Positions 9,578 to 18,297 of a stretch of 64,000 nt of DNA are shown here, in pieces. This DNA is from G965230065 sp965230065 (GTDB lineage Bacteria; Bacteroidota; Bacteroidia; Cytophagales; Cyclobacteriaceae). Location of the stretch: contig OZ245942.1 in assembly GCA_965230065.1 (NCBI GenBank), positions 3,720,001 to 3,784,000 on the forward strand, read 5' to 3'. The position numbers were made by a program, and so were the translations under genes. Positions within the stretch are counted from its first letter, which is position 1; every line of letters begins with the position of its first letter. The notes under the pieces were generated by a model. That model saw only the letters and a list, made by a program, of their open reading frames with translations, did no database searches and had not been told where the DNA came from.

Positions 9578-10864
9578 TTATGCCACTACTTCACTGCGGG
9601 TGAGGGTTTGGTGACGTCCCGGGCCAATTGAAACGAGGCTTACAGGTACTTCCAGGGTAGTTTCAAGATAGCTTATATAGGCAAGTAGCTCTTGAGGTAA
9701 ATGGTCAAAATCCTGGTTGTTATCTAACGCACAATTCCACCCTTTGAATGTTTTATAAACTGGGGTCAACTTGTTTGTTGTGATATCATAAGGAAGCTGG
9801 TCTGTTTCTTTACCGTTTTCCAGTTTATAATGGGTACACACTTTGATCTCTTCAAAATCGTTGAGTACATCAGCCTTCATCATAAACAGTTGGGTAACCC
9901 CGTTGAGCATTGCTGAATATTTTAAAGCCGGAATATCCAGCCAGCCGCATCGGCGGGGACGCTGGGTAGTGGCTCCAAATTCGCTGCCCATTTCCCGTAG
10001 GCGTTCTCCGGTAGCATCTGATAATTCAGTAGGAAATGGCCCTGAGCCTACACGGGTGCAATAGGCTTTAAAAATGCCAAATACCTCACCAATATTTTTT
10101 GGGGATATTCCCAAGCCGGTACAGGCACCGCTTGTTACGGTATTGGAGCTGGTTACAAAAGGATAACTGCCAAAATCTATATCCAGGAGAGAGCCTTGTG
10201 CCCCTTCTGCCAAAACGTGTGCGCCTTCTTTTAACTTATCATTGATAAAGTATTCGCTGTCTACGAGGTTGAATTTTTTAATAAATTCAATAGCCTCAAA
10301 AAAAGAAGGTTCCAGGCTTTGCAAATCATAAGCGTAATTATAAAAAGCAAGTTTAGCTTCGTGAGATGCCAGTAATTCTTCGTATTTTTCTTTGAAATCG
10401 GCACTCAATATATCGCCCACTCGTAACCCCTGCCGACCAATTTTATCCTGGTATGTGGGGCCGATTCCCCGTAAGGTAGAACCAATTTTATTTTCTCCTT
10501 TGGCTTTTTCCTGCGCATCATCCAGCAGCCGGTGGGTTGGAAGGATCAACTGGGTTTTTTTAGAAATGTAGAGGTTCTTAAATACATCTGTTTGGTAAAC
10601 GGCAAGGTTTTCTATCTCTTTTTTGAAAATTACAGGGTCAAGTACTACGCCGTTTCCGATAACATTTTGAATATCCGCCCTGAAGATACCGGAAGGAATT
10701 TGGTGCAGCACATGCTTTATATTGTCAAATTCCAAAGTGTGCCCGGCATTTGGGCCTCCCTGAAAGCGTGCTACCACATTATATTTTGGTGCTAGATAAT
10801 CTACAATTTTTCCTTTTCCTTCGTCTCCCCATTGGAGCCCTAGTAAAACGTCTACCTTACTCAT
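9578..10864 (-). CDS. purA: Adenylosuccinate synthetase
   Basis: Cytoplasmic enzyme of purine synthesis that joins IMP and aspartate using GTP to form adenylosuccinate, the first committed step to AMP. At 428 residues it has the usual length. The N-terminus shows the GTP-binding loop GLQWGDEGKGKIVD at residues 9-22 and then GGPNAGHT, both diagnostic. Internal segments IGSTLRGIGPTYQDKIGR and GAQGSLLDIDFG, with a later RPRRCGW, are also family hallmarks. The ATG start is the only one that keeps the GTP loop in place. A Fur-family gene lies upstream on the same strand, 139 bp away, but nothing suggests a shared function. Confidence 0.98.
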   Translation of the reverse strand: MSKVDVLLGLQWGDEGKGKIVDYLAPKYNVVARFQGGPNAGHTLEFDNIKHVLHQIPSGIFRADIQNVIGNGVVLDPVIFKKEIENLAVYQTDVFKNLYISKKTQLILPTHRLLDDAQEKAKGENKIGSTLRGIGPTYQDKIGRQGLRVGDILSADFKEKYEELLASHEAKLAFYNYAYDLQSLEPSFFEAIEFIKKFNLVDSEYFINDKLKEGAHVLAEGAQGSLLDIDFGSYPFVTSSNTVTSGACTGLGISPKNIGEVFGIFKAYCTRVGSGPFPTELSDATGERLREMGSEFGATTQRPRRCGWLDIPALKYSAMLNGVTQLFMMKADVLNDFEEIKVCTHYKLENGKETDQLPYDITTNKLTPVYKTFKGWNCALDNNQDFDHLPQELLAYISYLETTLEVPVSLVSIGPGRHQTLTRSEVVA

Positions 10865-11003
10865 TATATGTTAAATTTTTAATTAAAAAGTCAGGGATAA
10901 GCTGAATATACATAATAAAAAGGTGTCAGTATGATGTAACCAACACCTCGACATCAGAAGCTATAATTAATTAGGTTTAGGTAATAAATCTCATGAGATA
11001 TTC

Positions 11004-11486
11004 TTAAGCCTCACTCAGGGTGCTTTCTTTCTTGTTTTCACAGAGGAGCTTATTGCAAGCCCCATACAATATTAGAGAATGATGTTGGATTTCATAATCT
11101 AAAAGCTCACCTACCATTTTTTGGATATTGTAAATCCGGGGGTCACAAAACTCAACTACTTTGTTACAATCCGTGCAGATCAGGTGATCGTGCTGTTTAT
11201 ACCCATAATTCTTTTCATACTGGGCCAGGTTTTTTCCAAACTGATGCTTACTCACCAGGTCGCATTCTACCAAAATATCGAGGGTGTTATACACGGTAGC
11301 CCGGCTTACACGGTAGTTTTTATTTTTCATGCTGATGTAAAGTGACTCTACATCAAAATGGCCTTCCCGGGTGTAAATTTCCTCCAATATAGCAAAACGC
11401 TCAGGAGTTTTTCTATATCCCTTATTTTCAAGATAAGAAACAAATATCTTCTTTACTTTTTCAAATATTTCTTTATTCAATGCCAT
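11004..11486 (-). CDS. Fur family transcriptional regulator
   Basis: A 160-residue metal-dependent repressor of the Fur/PerR family. Residues 1-85 form the winged helix, with KTPERFAILEEIY, then HFDVESLYISMK, and the recognition helix SRATVYNTLDILV. The dimerisation half has the HDHLICTDCNKVVEF block, which includes a CxxC. A second Cys pair (CNKLLC, spacing 4) near the C-terminus differs from the usual CxxC. Whether it senses iron, peroxide or zinc cannot be decided from the sequence. The gene has its own Bacteroidota-type -7 element (11507-11514) and is 105 bp from the Rel gene. Confidence 0.92.
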   Translation of the reverse strand: MALNKEIFEKVKKIFVSYLENKGYRKTPERFAILEEIYTREGHFDVESLYISMKNKNYRVSRATVYNTLDILVECDLVSKHQFGKNLAQYEKNYGYKQHDHLICTDCNKVVEFCDPRIYNIQKMVGELLDYEIQHHSLILYGACNKLLCENKKESTLSEA

Positions 11487-11506
11487 AATTCAACGCAGCT
11501 CTGTTA

Positions 11507-11514
11507 CAAATATA
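11507..11514 (-). promoter_or_regulatory. -7 promoter element for the Fur gene
   Basis: On the minus strand the sequence TATATTTG matches the Bacteroidota primary sigma -7 consensus TAnnTTTG exactly, 20 bp upstream of the Fur start codon. A clear -33 TTG at the ideal spacing is not present. Confidence 0.45.
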
Positions 11515-11591
11515 AAATAATAACGTCTAAACCCATGTATATGGTGTTATTTTTAGCAGGCCTTGCAATGGTGCTACTGCCAATCAACACG

Positions 11592-13862
11592 TTACACTTT
11601 TCTTACGGAATTGTAGTCGTACCGGGTTACTTTTTCTACGCCGTTTACCTGTCTTATTTTGTTGATAAGTACATCTAAATGTGATTTGTCACTTACATAT
11701 AGCATAATATTCCCTTCAAAAATACCATCATTTGTTTCCATTGTTAATGATCGCATATTTACTTTTAACTCAGCAGATATTATTCCTGAAACATCGTTGA
11801 TCAGGCCCATGCGGTCAGTCCCAATTATTTTCAGCCCGGTCAGAAAATCATTTTCATTGTGGGAAGTCCATTTTGCCTGAATTACACGATACCCATAATT
11901 GGATAAAAGTTCGGCAGCATTGGGGCAGTCAGTCCTGTGGATTTTTACACCCTCATTTACTGTAATAAACCCAAAAACATCATCTCCGGGAATCGGATTA
12001 CAACATTTTGCCAGTTTATAGTCCAAGACATCCATGTCTTCCCCAATCAGCAAGAGGTTTTGCTCTTTGTCTCTTACCTTCGATACTGCCTTCGCAAAAG
12101 ATTTGGCGTCAGAAACACGTTCCTGATGGTTTTTCTCGAGATGAACCCTGGCCTCTTTAAATTTTTTGATAGCGGTGGCAGGAATTGTACCTTTTCCTAC
12201 CTGATAATATAGGTCAAGTGGAGTTTTTGCATCAAAAAATGCCCTGAGTTGTTCTACTACCTCACTTGAAAAATTCATTTTCAATTGCTTCAATTTTCGT
12301 TGAATGATAGCCCTTCCCTCGGCTGCAGCAGCTTTTTTGTCTTCTTTGAGGAGGTCTTTTATCTTGGATTTAGCTTTAGAGCTCACAACAAACCTTAACC
12401 AATCTTCATTAGCTTTTTGTTTGCCGGAGGTAATAATTTCTACCTGATCGCCATTGGATAATATATAATTGATGGGTACGAGTTTTTGATTCACTTTTGC
12501 ACCAATGCATTTCCCACCAATTTCTGTATGGATATCAAAAGCAAAATCAAGGGCAGTGGCTCCGTGGGGCAATATTCGTAATTCGCCTTTTGGGGTAAAT
12601 ACAAAAACTTCATCATTGAAGAGGTTAGAACGGAAATCGTCCAGGAATTCAATGGCAGAAGCAGAGTTTTTTTGATTTTGCTCTAAAAGGTCGCGTACCC
12701 GGTTTAGCCATTCTTCCAGCCCAGATTGCCTTTGGGCAGATGGTGGGCTGTCTTTGTATTTCCAGTGAGCCGCATATCCTTTTTCGGCAATCTCGTCCAT
12801 TCGTTTATTCCTGATTTGTACTTCTACCCACTGGCCTGTGTTGCTCATCACAGTGGTATGTAAAGATTCATACCCATTGGCCTTGGGAGTACTTATCCAA
12901 TCGCGTAATCTTTCCGGATTTGGACTATAATAATCAGTAATGATAGAATATACTTTCCAGCAGGACGCTTTTTCTTCACTGATGGGGACATCCAGAATAA
13001 TTCGGATTGCAAAAAGGTCGTAAACTTCATCAAAAGGAATTTCCTTTTTGCACATCTTTTTCCAAATAGAGTGGATAGATTTTGGCCTGCCCTTGATTAC
13101 AAATTTGAAGCCCTCTTTTTTCAGCTTAAGCTGAATGGGGTCAATAAATTTTTTGATGAATTTGTTTCTGGCATCTTTAGAAGTACTGATGGCATTTGCA
13201 ATTTCCCTATAAGTGCTTGGTTGGGTATGTTTTAAATACAAATCTTCCAATTCCGATTTAATCGCATACAAACCCAAACGATGTGCTAATGGTGCATATA
13301 AATAGATCGTTTCAGAGGCAATTTTTAGTTGCTTGTTAATCGGCATGCTGTCAAGCGTACGCATATTATGAAGCCTGTCTGCTATTTTAATCAGGATGAC
13401 GCGCACATCGTCTGATAAGGTGAGTAACATTTTTCTGAAGTTTTCGGCCTGCTCGGAAGTGCCATACTCAAAAACCCCCGAAATTTTGGTGAGTCCATCA
13501 ATGATGCGGGCTACCTTTTTCCCAAACTCACGCTCAATATCTTCAAGCTCCCATTCAGTATCTTCTACAACATCGTGGAGCAAAGCTGCTACGATAGAGG
13601 TAGGGCCCAACCCGATTTCGGTAACAGCAATGTCGGCAACTGCCAGCGGATGAAAAATATATGGTTCGCCCGATTTCCTCCGCATTTCCTTATGTGCCTC
13701 CATGGATATATTAAAAGCTTTTCGGATAAGCTTGATATCGTCTTCTTTCAGGTTAGGCTTGGCATGCCTTAGCAGCGTCCTGTACCTTTTTAAGATTTGC
13801 TTTTTCTCAATTTCAGTATCCAGCTTAATCATATTTTTCGAATCAGCAATTTCTGTTGCCAT
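11592..13862 (-). CDS. Bifunctional (p)ppGpp synthetase/hydrolase (Rel/SpoT)
   Basis: A 756-residue stringent-response enzyme that makes ppGpp from GDP/GTP and ATP and hydrolyses it. The N-terminal hydrolase HD domain is intact (FHPLAVADI, then LLHDVVEDT at about residues 94-102), followed by IADRLHNMRTL. The synthetase domain has GRPKSIHSIWKKM, DLFAIRI, SPKANGYESLHTTV-like sequence (here TPKANGYESLHTTV) and EVQIRNKRMDEIAEKG, so both activities should be present. A TGS domain (VFTPKGELRILPHGATALDFA), a zinc-finger-like region (KCCNPIPGDD) and a C-terminal ACT domain complete the long RSH architecture. It is the only RSH gene in the window. Confidence 0.95.
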   Translation of the reverse strand: MATEIADSKNMIKLDTEIEKKQILKRYRTLLRHAKPNLKEDDIKLIRKAFNISMEAHKEMRRKSGEPYIFHPLAVADIAVTEIGLGPTSIVAALLHDVVEDTEWELEDIEREFGKKVARIIDGLTKISGVFEYGTSEQAENFRKMLLTLSDDVRVILIKIADRLHNMRTLDSMPINKQLKIASETIYLYAPLAHRLGLYAIKSELEDLYLKHTQPSTYREIANAISTSKDARNKFIKKFIDPIQLKLKKEGFKFVIKGRPKSIHSIWKKMCKKEIPFDEVYDLFAIRIILDVPISEEKASCWKVYSIITDYYSPNPERLRDWISTPKANGYESLHTTVMSNTGQWVEVQIRNKRMDEIAEKGYAAHWKYKDSPPSAQRQSGLEEWLNRVRDLLEQNQKNSASAIEFLDDFRSNLFNDEVFVFTPKGELRILPHGATALDFAFDIHTEIGGKCIGAKVNQKLVPINYILSNGDQVEIITSGKQKANEDWLRFVVSSKAKSKIKDLLKEDKKAAAAEGRAIIQRKLKQLKMNFSSEVVEQLRAFFDAKTPLDLYYQVGKGTIPATAIKKFKEARVHLEKNHQERVSDAKSFAKAVSKVRDKEQNLLLIGEDMDVLDYKLAKCCNPIPGDDVFGFITVNEGVKIHRTDCPNAAELLSNYGYRVIQAKWTSHNENDFLTGLKIIGTDRMGLINDVSGIISAELKVNMRSLTMETNDGIFEGNIMLYVSDKSHLDVLINKIRQVNGVEKVTRYDYNSVRKV

Positions 13863-13976
13863 ATATTATGATTTTACGGTTCAGGATGAATATACGTTGA
13901 ATGATTGTGCGTTGTGGAGTAAAATAACGCTTCAAGGACAAAATTTGAAAATTTGCCAAAAAAAATCGATTATGTA

Positions 13977-14006
13977 TTGAATAACTATTGATAACCACTA
14001 ACTTTG
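13977..14006 (+). promoter_or_regulatory. Promoter of tRNA-Leu
   Basis: TTG at 13977-13979 and TAACTTTG at 13999-14006 are separated by exactly 19 bp. This is a perfect fit to the Bacteroidota sigma-ABfr-type promoter (TTG-N19-TAnnTTTG). The tRNA starts 13 bp after the -7 element. Confidence 0.75.
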
Positions 14007-14019
14007 CACTCCATTTTTG

Positions 14020-14102
14020 GCGGATGTGGCGAAATTGGTAGACGCACTAGACTTAGGATCTAGCGCCGCTAAGGCATGGGGGTTCGAGTCCCTCCATCCG
14101 CA
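14020..14102 (+). tRNA. tRNA-Leu (anticodon TAG)
   Basis: A class II tRNA. The acceptor stem pairs GCGGATG at 14020-14026 with CATCCGC at 14095-14101, and the discriminator A is at 14102. The anticodon stem CTAGA/TCTAG (14047-14051 and 14059-14063) encloses the loop CTTAGGA with anticodon TAG at 14054-14056, which reads CTA and other CTN leucine codons. It has the D-loop pattern GGTAGACGC, a long variable arm, and the T-loop GGTTCGAGTCC. CCA is not encoded. Confidence 0.97.
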
Positions 14103-14117
14103 CTATTAATACAAATA

Positions 14118-14165
14118 CCCTCATCCCGGTTGCATTTCGTTTGCATTACCGGACTGAGGGTTTTT
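14118..14165 (+). terminator. Rho-independent terminator after tRNA-Leu
   Basis: CCCTCA and TGAGGG form the outer stem, with CCGG/CCGG inside, spanning 14118-14160. Five Ts follow directly. It separates the tRNA transcript from the trigger factor gene. Confidence 0.75.
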
Positions 14166-14202
14166 ACTTTCAATGAAATATTAAAACTCAAAATACTTCG
14201 CT

Positions 14203-15540
14203 TTGGATATTACACTTGATAAAAAGGGCAATACAGAAGCCTCTATTAAAATTAAGCTAAAAGAGGATGATTACCAACCTAAGGTTGAAGAAAAAGTAAA
14301 AGAATATAGAAAAAAAGCCCAGATCAAGGGTTTTAGGCCCGGGAAAGTGCCGGCGGGGCTTATCAAAAAGATGTATGGAAAAGCGATCCTGGTAGAGGAG
14401 ATTAACCAGCTTATTTCAGAATCGCTGCCCAAGTATATTAAGGAACAGGACTTTAACGTATTGGGAGAGCCTTTGCCAGATACCAATACTACCGAAGATA
14501 TTGATTGGGATGCCCAAAAAGAATTTGAATTCACGTATGATATTGGCTTTGTCAATGAGTTTGATTACGAAGCGTTTGATCAAGTGAAGCTCACCCGCTA
14601 TGAAATTCAGGTAACTGACAAGGAGATAGATGAAGAAATAAAGTATTACAAGGAGCGGTTTGGTGAAACGGATTCTCCTGAAACAGTGGAAGCAGGTGAT
14701 AACATCAGTGGAACCTTAGAGCAGGCTGAAACGGATACCAATCAAGAAGTTTATTTTAAACTGGAAGAAGACCTCGATAAAGGCGTTATCAAACAGTTGA
14801 CAGGCTTAAAAAAAGAAGAACAGGTTACTTTAGACATCCGCAAATTGTTTCCTGAAGATGAGCAACTGGCTAATGTGTTTTATAAAGATGTAGAAGAAGT
14901 AAAAGATATAAAAGGGGATTTTACCCTCACAGTCAATAACATTACCCGTCTGAAGCCTGCTGAAATTAATCAGGATTTTTTCGATAAACTTTATGGTAAA
15001 GATGAAGAAGGAAAACCTGTAGTTAATTCAGAAGAAGAATTTCGGAAGAAAGTAGAAGAGACTTTGGCTGAAAATCTGGCCAATGAAACCGGGTTTCTGT
15101 TGCAACGTGATATTAAGGATTACTACATCGAGAATACTTCGTTTGAAATGCCTGATGATTTTCTGAAGAGATGGTTGCTGGCAACTAACGAAAAGCTTAC
15201 GGAAGAAGAGTTGGAAAAGGATTATGAGCAATTTGCCAAAGAAATTAAATGGGATCTGATCAGGAACAAAGTAGCCAAAGAACTTGAGGTACAGGTAGAA
15301 CCCCAAGAAGTAAGAATGCAGGCAGTAAGAAGCATTGAGTCACAATTCGGACAACCCGGTATTCTGGCACAATTGGGAGAAAATGGGGAATCAATTCTGA
15401 AAAACTTTCTTGAAAAAAATTATGTGCAAGTATATAATCAGGTACACGATCAAAAAGTCCTTGATTTAATGAAAGAAAAAGTATCGGTAAAGGATAAGAA
15501 AGTAAGCATAGATGAATTCAAGGAATTAATAAAAAACTAA
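14203..15540 (+). CDS. tig: Trigger factor (ribosome-associated chaperone), TTG start
   Basis: A 445-residue ribosome-bound chaperone that meets nascent chains at the tunnel exit. The N-terminal ribosome-binding domain has the signature GFRPGKVPAGLIKKMYG at about residues 43-59. A divergent FKBP-like middle domain and a long helical C-terminal domain (from about residue 250) follow. The frame has no ATG before the conserved beginning DITLDKKGN: an in-frame TAA lies at 14182-14184, and the only usable initiator before the conserved region is TTG at 14203. I therefore call a TTG start. The gene precedes clpP and clpX, the common tig-clpP-clpX order, but a strong terminator separates it from clpP. 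Confidence 0.94.
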   Translation: MDITLDKKGNTEASIKIKLKEDDYQPKVEEKVKEYRKKAQIKGFRPGKVPAGLIKKMYGKAILVEEINQLISESLPKYIKEQDFNVLGEPLPDTNTTEDIDWDAQKEFEFTYDIGFVNEFDYEAFDQVKLTRYEIQVTDKEIDEEIKYYKERFGETDSPETVEAGDNISGTLEQAETDTNQEVYFKLEEDLDKGVIKQLTGLKKEEQVTLDIRKLFPEDEQLANVFYKDVEEVKDIKGDFTLTVNNITRLKPAEINQDFFDKLYGKDEEGKPVVNSEEEFRKKVEETLAENLANETGFLLQRDIKDYYIENTSFEMPDDFLKRWLLATNEKLTEEELEKDYEQFAKEIKWDLIRNKVAKELEVQVEPQEVRMQAVRSIESQFGQPGILAQLGENGESILKNFLEKNYVQVYNQVHDQKVLDLMKEKVSVKDKKVSIDEFKELIKN

Positions 15541-15580
15541 AAAAGTTTTTGAAAAACCAAGTGATTAACAAACCGTTATT

Positions 15581-15613
15581 AAAAAGAGTCCTTGTGCAAA
15601 GGGCTCTTTTTTT
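15581..15613 (+). terminator. Terminator after trigger factor
   Basis: AGAGTCC pairs with GGGCTCT (one G-T wobble) around a 9-nt loop, and seven or more Ts follow. The As on the left can extend the stem against the Ts. It lies 45 bp after the tig stop codon. Confidence 0.8.
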
Positions 15614-15621
15614 ATAACATT
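15592..15621 (+). promoter_or_regulatory. Candidate clpP promoter overlapping the tig terminator
   Basis: TTG at 15592-15594 and TAACATTG at 15614-15621 (7 of 8 matches to TAnnTTTG) are spaced by 19 bp. The -33 element lies in the loop of the tig terminator, and the -7 element starts right after its T tract. A start site near 15628 would leave a leader of about 18 nt before clpP. Confidence 0.45.
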
Positions 15622-15645
15622 GCATGAATACCAAAGCACATTCGT

Positions 15646-16341
15646 ATGATAAACAAAGATGAATTCAGAAAATATGCCGTTTACGATCAAAATATCAGCG
15701 GCTCTAATTTTGACAGGTATGTACACCATGTAGAAAGCATGACCCGGGCCGTAATTGAAGAACGCCCCACCAATTTCCGGGAAATTGATGTTTTTTCACG
15801 CCTTATCATGGACCGGATTATTTTCCTGGGCATGCAGGTTGAAGAAAATATTGCCAATATTATTACGGCTCAGTTGTTATTTCTGCAATCGGTAGATGCC
15901 AAGAAAGATATTATGCTGTATATCAACAGCCCGGGAGGTTCTGTGTATGCCGGCCTGGGTATGTATGATACCATGCAGTTTGTAGATCCTGATGTTTCAA
16001 CGATCTGTACTGGTCTTGCTGCTTCTATGGGGGCTGTATTACTGGCCGGAGGTGCTCCAGGAAAAAGAGCTGCACTTCCTCATGCCAGAATAATGATCCA
16101 CCAGCCCAGCGGAGGCATGCAGGGACAGTCGAAAGACATGGAAATCACCTTACGGCAAACGCTTGAATTGCGTAGGGATTTGTATAACATTTTAGCTCAG
16201 CATAGCGGTAAAACCTTTGAAGAAATTGAGCGGGATTCTGACCGTGACTTTTGGATGCGTCCAAAAGAAGCTGCCGAATATGGTTTGATAGATGAGGTAT
16301 TGGACAAAGGTTCAGCTAACAAAAAGAAACAAAGTGCGTAA
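15646..16341 (+). CDS. clpP: ATP-dependent Clp protease proteolytic subunit
   Basis: Serine protease subunit that assembles as a 14-mer and degrades proteins fed by ClpX-type unfoldases. At 231 residues it has a normal length, with an N-terminal extension typical of the phylum. The active-site Ser is residue 127 in GLAASMGA, and His is residue 152 in MIHQPSGG. The acidic residue lies in the ERDSDRDF segment near residues 195-202. The YINSPGGSVYAGL motif of the hydrophobic core is also present. clpX follows 95 bp downstream on the same strand. The short gap holds a GC-rich hairpin, so the two may be partly uncoupled. Confidence 0.97.
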   Translation: MINKDEFRKYAVYDQNISGSNFDRYVHHVESMTRAVIEERPTNFREIDVFSRLIMDRIIFLGMQVEENIANIITAQLLFLQSVDAKKDIMLYINSPGGSVYAGLGMYDTMQFVDPDVSTICTGLAASMGAVLLAGGAPGKRAALPHARIMIHQPSGGMQGQSKDMEITLRQTLELRRDLYNILAQHSGKTFEEIERDSDRDFWMRPKEAAEYGLIDEVLDKGSANKKKQSA

Positions 16342-16365
16342 AAATTAATGATAGCAAAGCATTAG

Positions 16366-16398
16366 TCCCGGCCCCGGAACCTGTTCGGGAGGCCGGGA
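16366..16398. repeat. GC-rich hairpin between clpP and clpX
   Basis: TCCCGGCC at 16366-16373 and GGCCGGGA at 16391-16398 form a perfect 8-bp stem around a 17-nt loop that itself contains CCCCGGAAC and GTTCGGG. No T tract follows, so it looks more like a palindromic extragenic element or an mRNA processing signal than a terminator. It resembles the CCCCGGA/TCCGGGG hairpins at 41241 and 46505. Confidence 0.55.
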
Positions 16399-16436
16399 TT
16401 AGCGTTTGTAAATTAGAATTTAGGATTTAAGAAAGT

Positions 16437-17669
16437 ATGGCTCACCAAATCACATGTTCTTTTTGCGGAAGAAACAAGAAAGATGTAGACCTGATGATCT
16501 CTGGTATCAGCGCGCATATATGTAATTTCTGTGTGGAGCAAGCACAGCAGATTTTGGAAGAAGAACTTAAAACCAAGGAAAAAGATAGTTCGCCTGAGTT
16601 TAAGCTCATCAAACCGGTTGATATCAAATCCTTCCTGGATCAGTTTGTAGTAGGGCAGGAGGAAGCCAAAAAAGTGGTGTCTGTTGCAGTATATAACCAC
16701 TACAAACGCCTGATGCAAAAGCAGGACGATGAAGAGGTAACCATTGAAAAATCTAACATTATTATGGTAGGCGAAACAGGTACGGGTAAAACGTACCTGG
16801 CCCGTACCCTTGCCAAAATTTTGCAAGTGCCCTTCTGTATCGCTGATGCAACCGTACTCACTGAAGCAGGTTATGTTGGTGAAGATGTGGAAAGTATCCT
16901 GACACGTTTATTACAGTCTGCTGATTATGAGGTTGAGGCCGCCGAGCGGGGAATCGTGTATATCGATGAAATTGATAAAATTGCCCGTAAATCTGATAAT
17001 CCATCCATTACCCGGGATGTAAGTGGGGAAGGCGTGCAGCAGGCATTGTTGAAGTTATTAGAAGGAACTTCTGTGAATGTTCCTCCACAAGGAGGCAGGA
17101 AGCACCCCGACCAGAAAATGATCAATATCAATACTGAAAATATTCTGTTCATTTGTGGTGGCGCTTTTGACGGAATTGCCAAAAACATTGCCAAGCGCCT
17201 CAATACCCAACCGCTTGGGTTTTCTAATAAGTCAACGGCTTCAGGGTTTCATGTAGACAAAGACAATCTGCTGCAATATGTAACAGCCCAGGATTTAAAA
17301 ACTTTCGGATTGATTCCTGAGCTGGTAGGCCGTGTGCCTGTGCTCACGTACTTAGATCCCTTGAGTAAGGAAACACTCAAAATGATCCTGACCGAGCCAA
17401 AAAATGCCCTGATAAAGCAATATACCAAGCTCTTCAAAATGGAGAACATTGATGTGGTTTTTGAAGATGGGGCCATCGATTATATTGTAGAGAAAGCCGT
17501 AGAGTTTAGCCTGGGTGCCCGGGGGCTTCGTTCTATTTGTGAGACCATCATAACCGACGCTATGTTTGAACTTCCTTCTAAAAAAGGAGTGAAAACCCTG
17601 GAAATATCCCGCGATTACGCTCAGGATAAATTTGAGAAATCAAAATTCAACAGATTGCACGCAGCCTGA
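16437..17669 (+). CDS. clpX: ClpX, ATP-binding unfoldase subunit of the ClpXP protease
   Basis: AAA+ unfoldase of 410 residues that selects substrates and threads them into ClpP. The N-terminal C4 zinc-binding domain (CSFCG, then HICNFCVEQA) is at residues 7-34. The Walker A motif is GETGTGKT near residue 112, a small variation on the usual GPTGxGKT. Walker B is VYIDEIDKI, sensor and pore regions (GEGVQQALLKLLEGT, PEFVGR-like PELVGRVPV) follow, and the IGF-type ClpP-contact loop region reads QPLGFSNK. The ATG at 16437 places the zinc domain at the very N-terminus as expected. Together with clpP it forms the ClpXP protease. Confidence 0.97.
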   Translation: MAHQITCSFCGRNKKDVDLMISGISAHICNFCVEQAQQILEEELKTKEKDSSPEFKLIKPVDIKSFLDQFVVGQEEAKKVVSVAVYNHYKRLMQKQDDEEVTIEKSNIIMVGETGTGKTYLARTLAKILQVPFCIADATVLTEAGYVGEDVESILTRLLQSADYEVEAAERGIVYIDEIDKIARKSDNPSITRDVSGEGVQQALLKLLEGTSVNVPPQGGRKHPDQKMININTENILFICGGAFDGIAKNIAKRLNTQPLGFSNKSTASGFHVDKDNLLQYVTAQDLKTFGLIPELVGRVPVLTYLDPLSKETLKMILTEPKNALIKQYTKLFKMENIDVVFEDGAIDYIVEKAVEFSLGARGLRSICETIITDAMFELPSKKGVKTLEISRDYAQDKFEKSKFNRLHAA

Positions 17670-17712
17670 TAAGGTGAGCTGGTCGGGGCTTTTTATTATT
17701 TGAAGAACGCTT

Positions 17713-18297
17713 ATGGTGCAAGTAACAAAAACGGGAAAAAGCCGACGGAAGGCAATAAGTAAACCCAAAACCCTGGAAGATTTTCTGATATGGGAACAGC
17801 CTGAATCCAGCCCTTATAAATATGAGTGGGTAAATGGCAATCTGGAAAAAACAGAATACATGATGAAAAATACCGAGCGGGGTATTGCCAGCCGGATATT
17901 GCGTGCTTTTTATCAAACGAAAGGGTTTCAACAAGGGGGTGAAATATTTGCCGAAACCAAGGTGAAATTAAATGAATTACAAGTCAGGATCCCGGATTTA
18001 TCATACTTTACCAAAAAACAAATTGAAGCTTCAGAACAAGGAGGGCAACCTGTTCCCCAATTCGTCATTGAAATCATTTCTGCCAACGATAAAATTTCTG
18101 AGGTAGAGAAAAAAGTGTTAGAATATTTTGAAGCGGGAGTACAAACCATCTGGCATATTTTCCCTGAACTTCAAATTGTAAGGGTTTCAGTTTCCCCGAA
18201 AGAAATAAAGGTTTGTACAGGGAAAGATGAATGTTCGGCCCGGCCGGTTTTGCCCGACCTGGCAATGAACGTGAATAGTATTTTTGCTACAAACTAG
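17713..18297 (+). CDS. Uma2 family (DUF820) putative restriction-fold endonuclease
   Basis: A 194-residue protein with the Uma2/DUF820 pattern: YEWVNGNLEK, then RIPDLSYF, then FVIEIIS and KVLEYFEAGVQTIWHIFP. The conserved acidic residues and the final W(x)I(x)P fit a PD-(D/E)xK nuclease fold, which is what is known of the family. The biological substrate is unknown. The family is most numerous in cyanobacteria and appears sporadically in Bacteroidota, so acquisition by transfer is plausible. Its TAG stop shares the palindrome CTAG with the stop of the convergent gene, so the two coding regions overlap by 4 bp. Confidence 0.8.
   Translation: MVQVTKTGKSRRKAISKPKTLEDFLIWEQPESSPYKYEWVNGNLEKTEYMMKNTERGIASRILRAFYQTKGFQQGGEIFAETKVKLNELQVRIPDLSYFTKKQIEASEQGGQPVPQFVIEIISANDKISEVEKKVLEYFEAGVQTIWHIFPELQIVRVSVSPKEIKVCTGKDECSARPVLPDLAMNVNSIFATN

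Noticed and set aside
14020..14165. tRNA-Leu as an integration site for a mobile element
   Set aside because: No duplicated tRNA 3' end, integrase or atypical DNA follows. The downstream genes are core genes.
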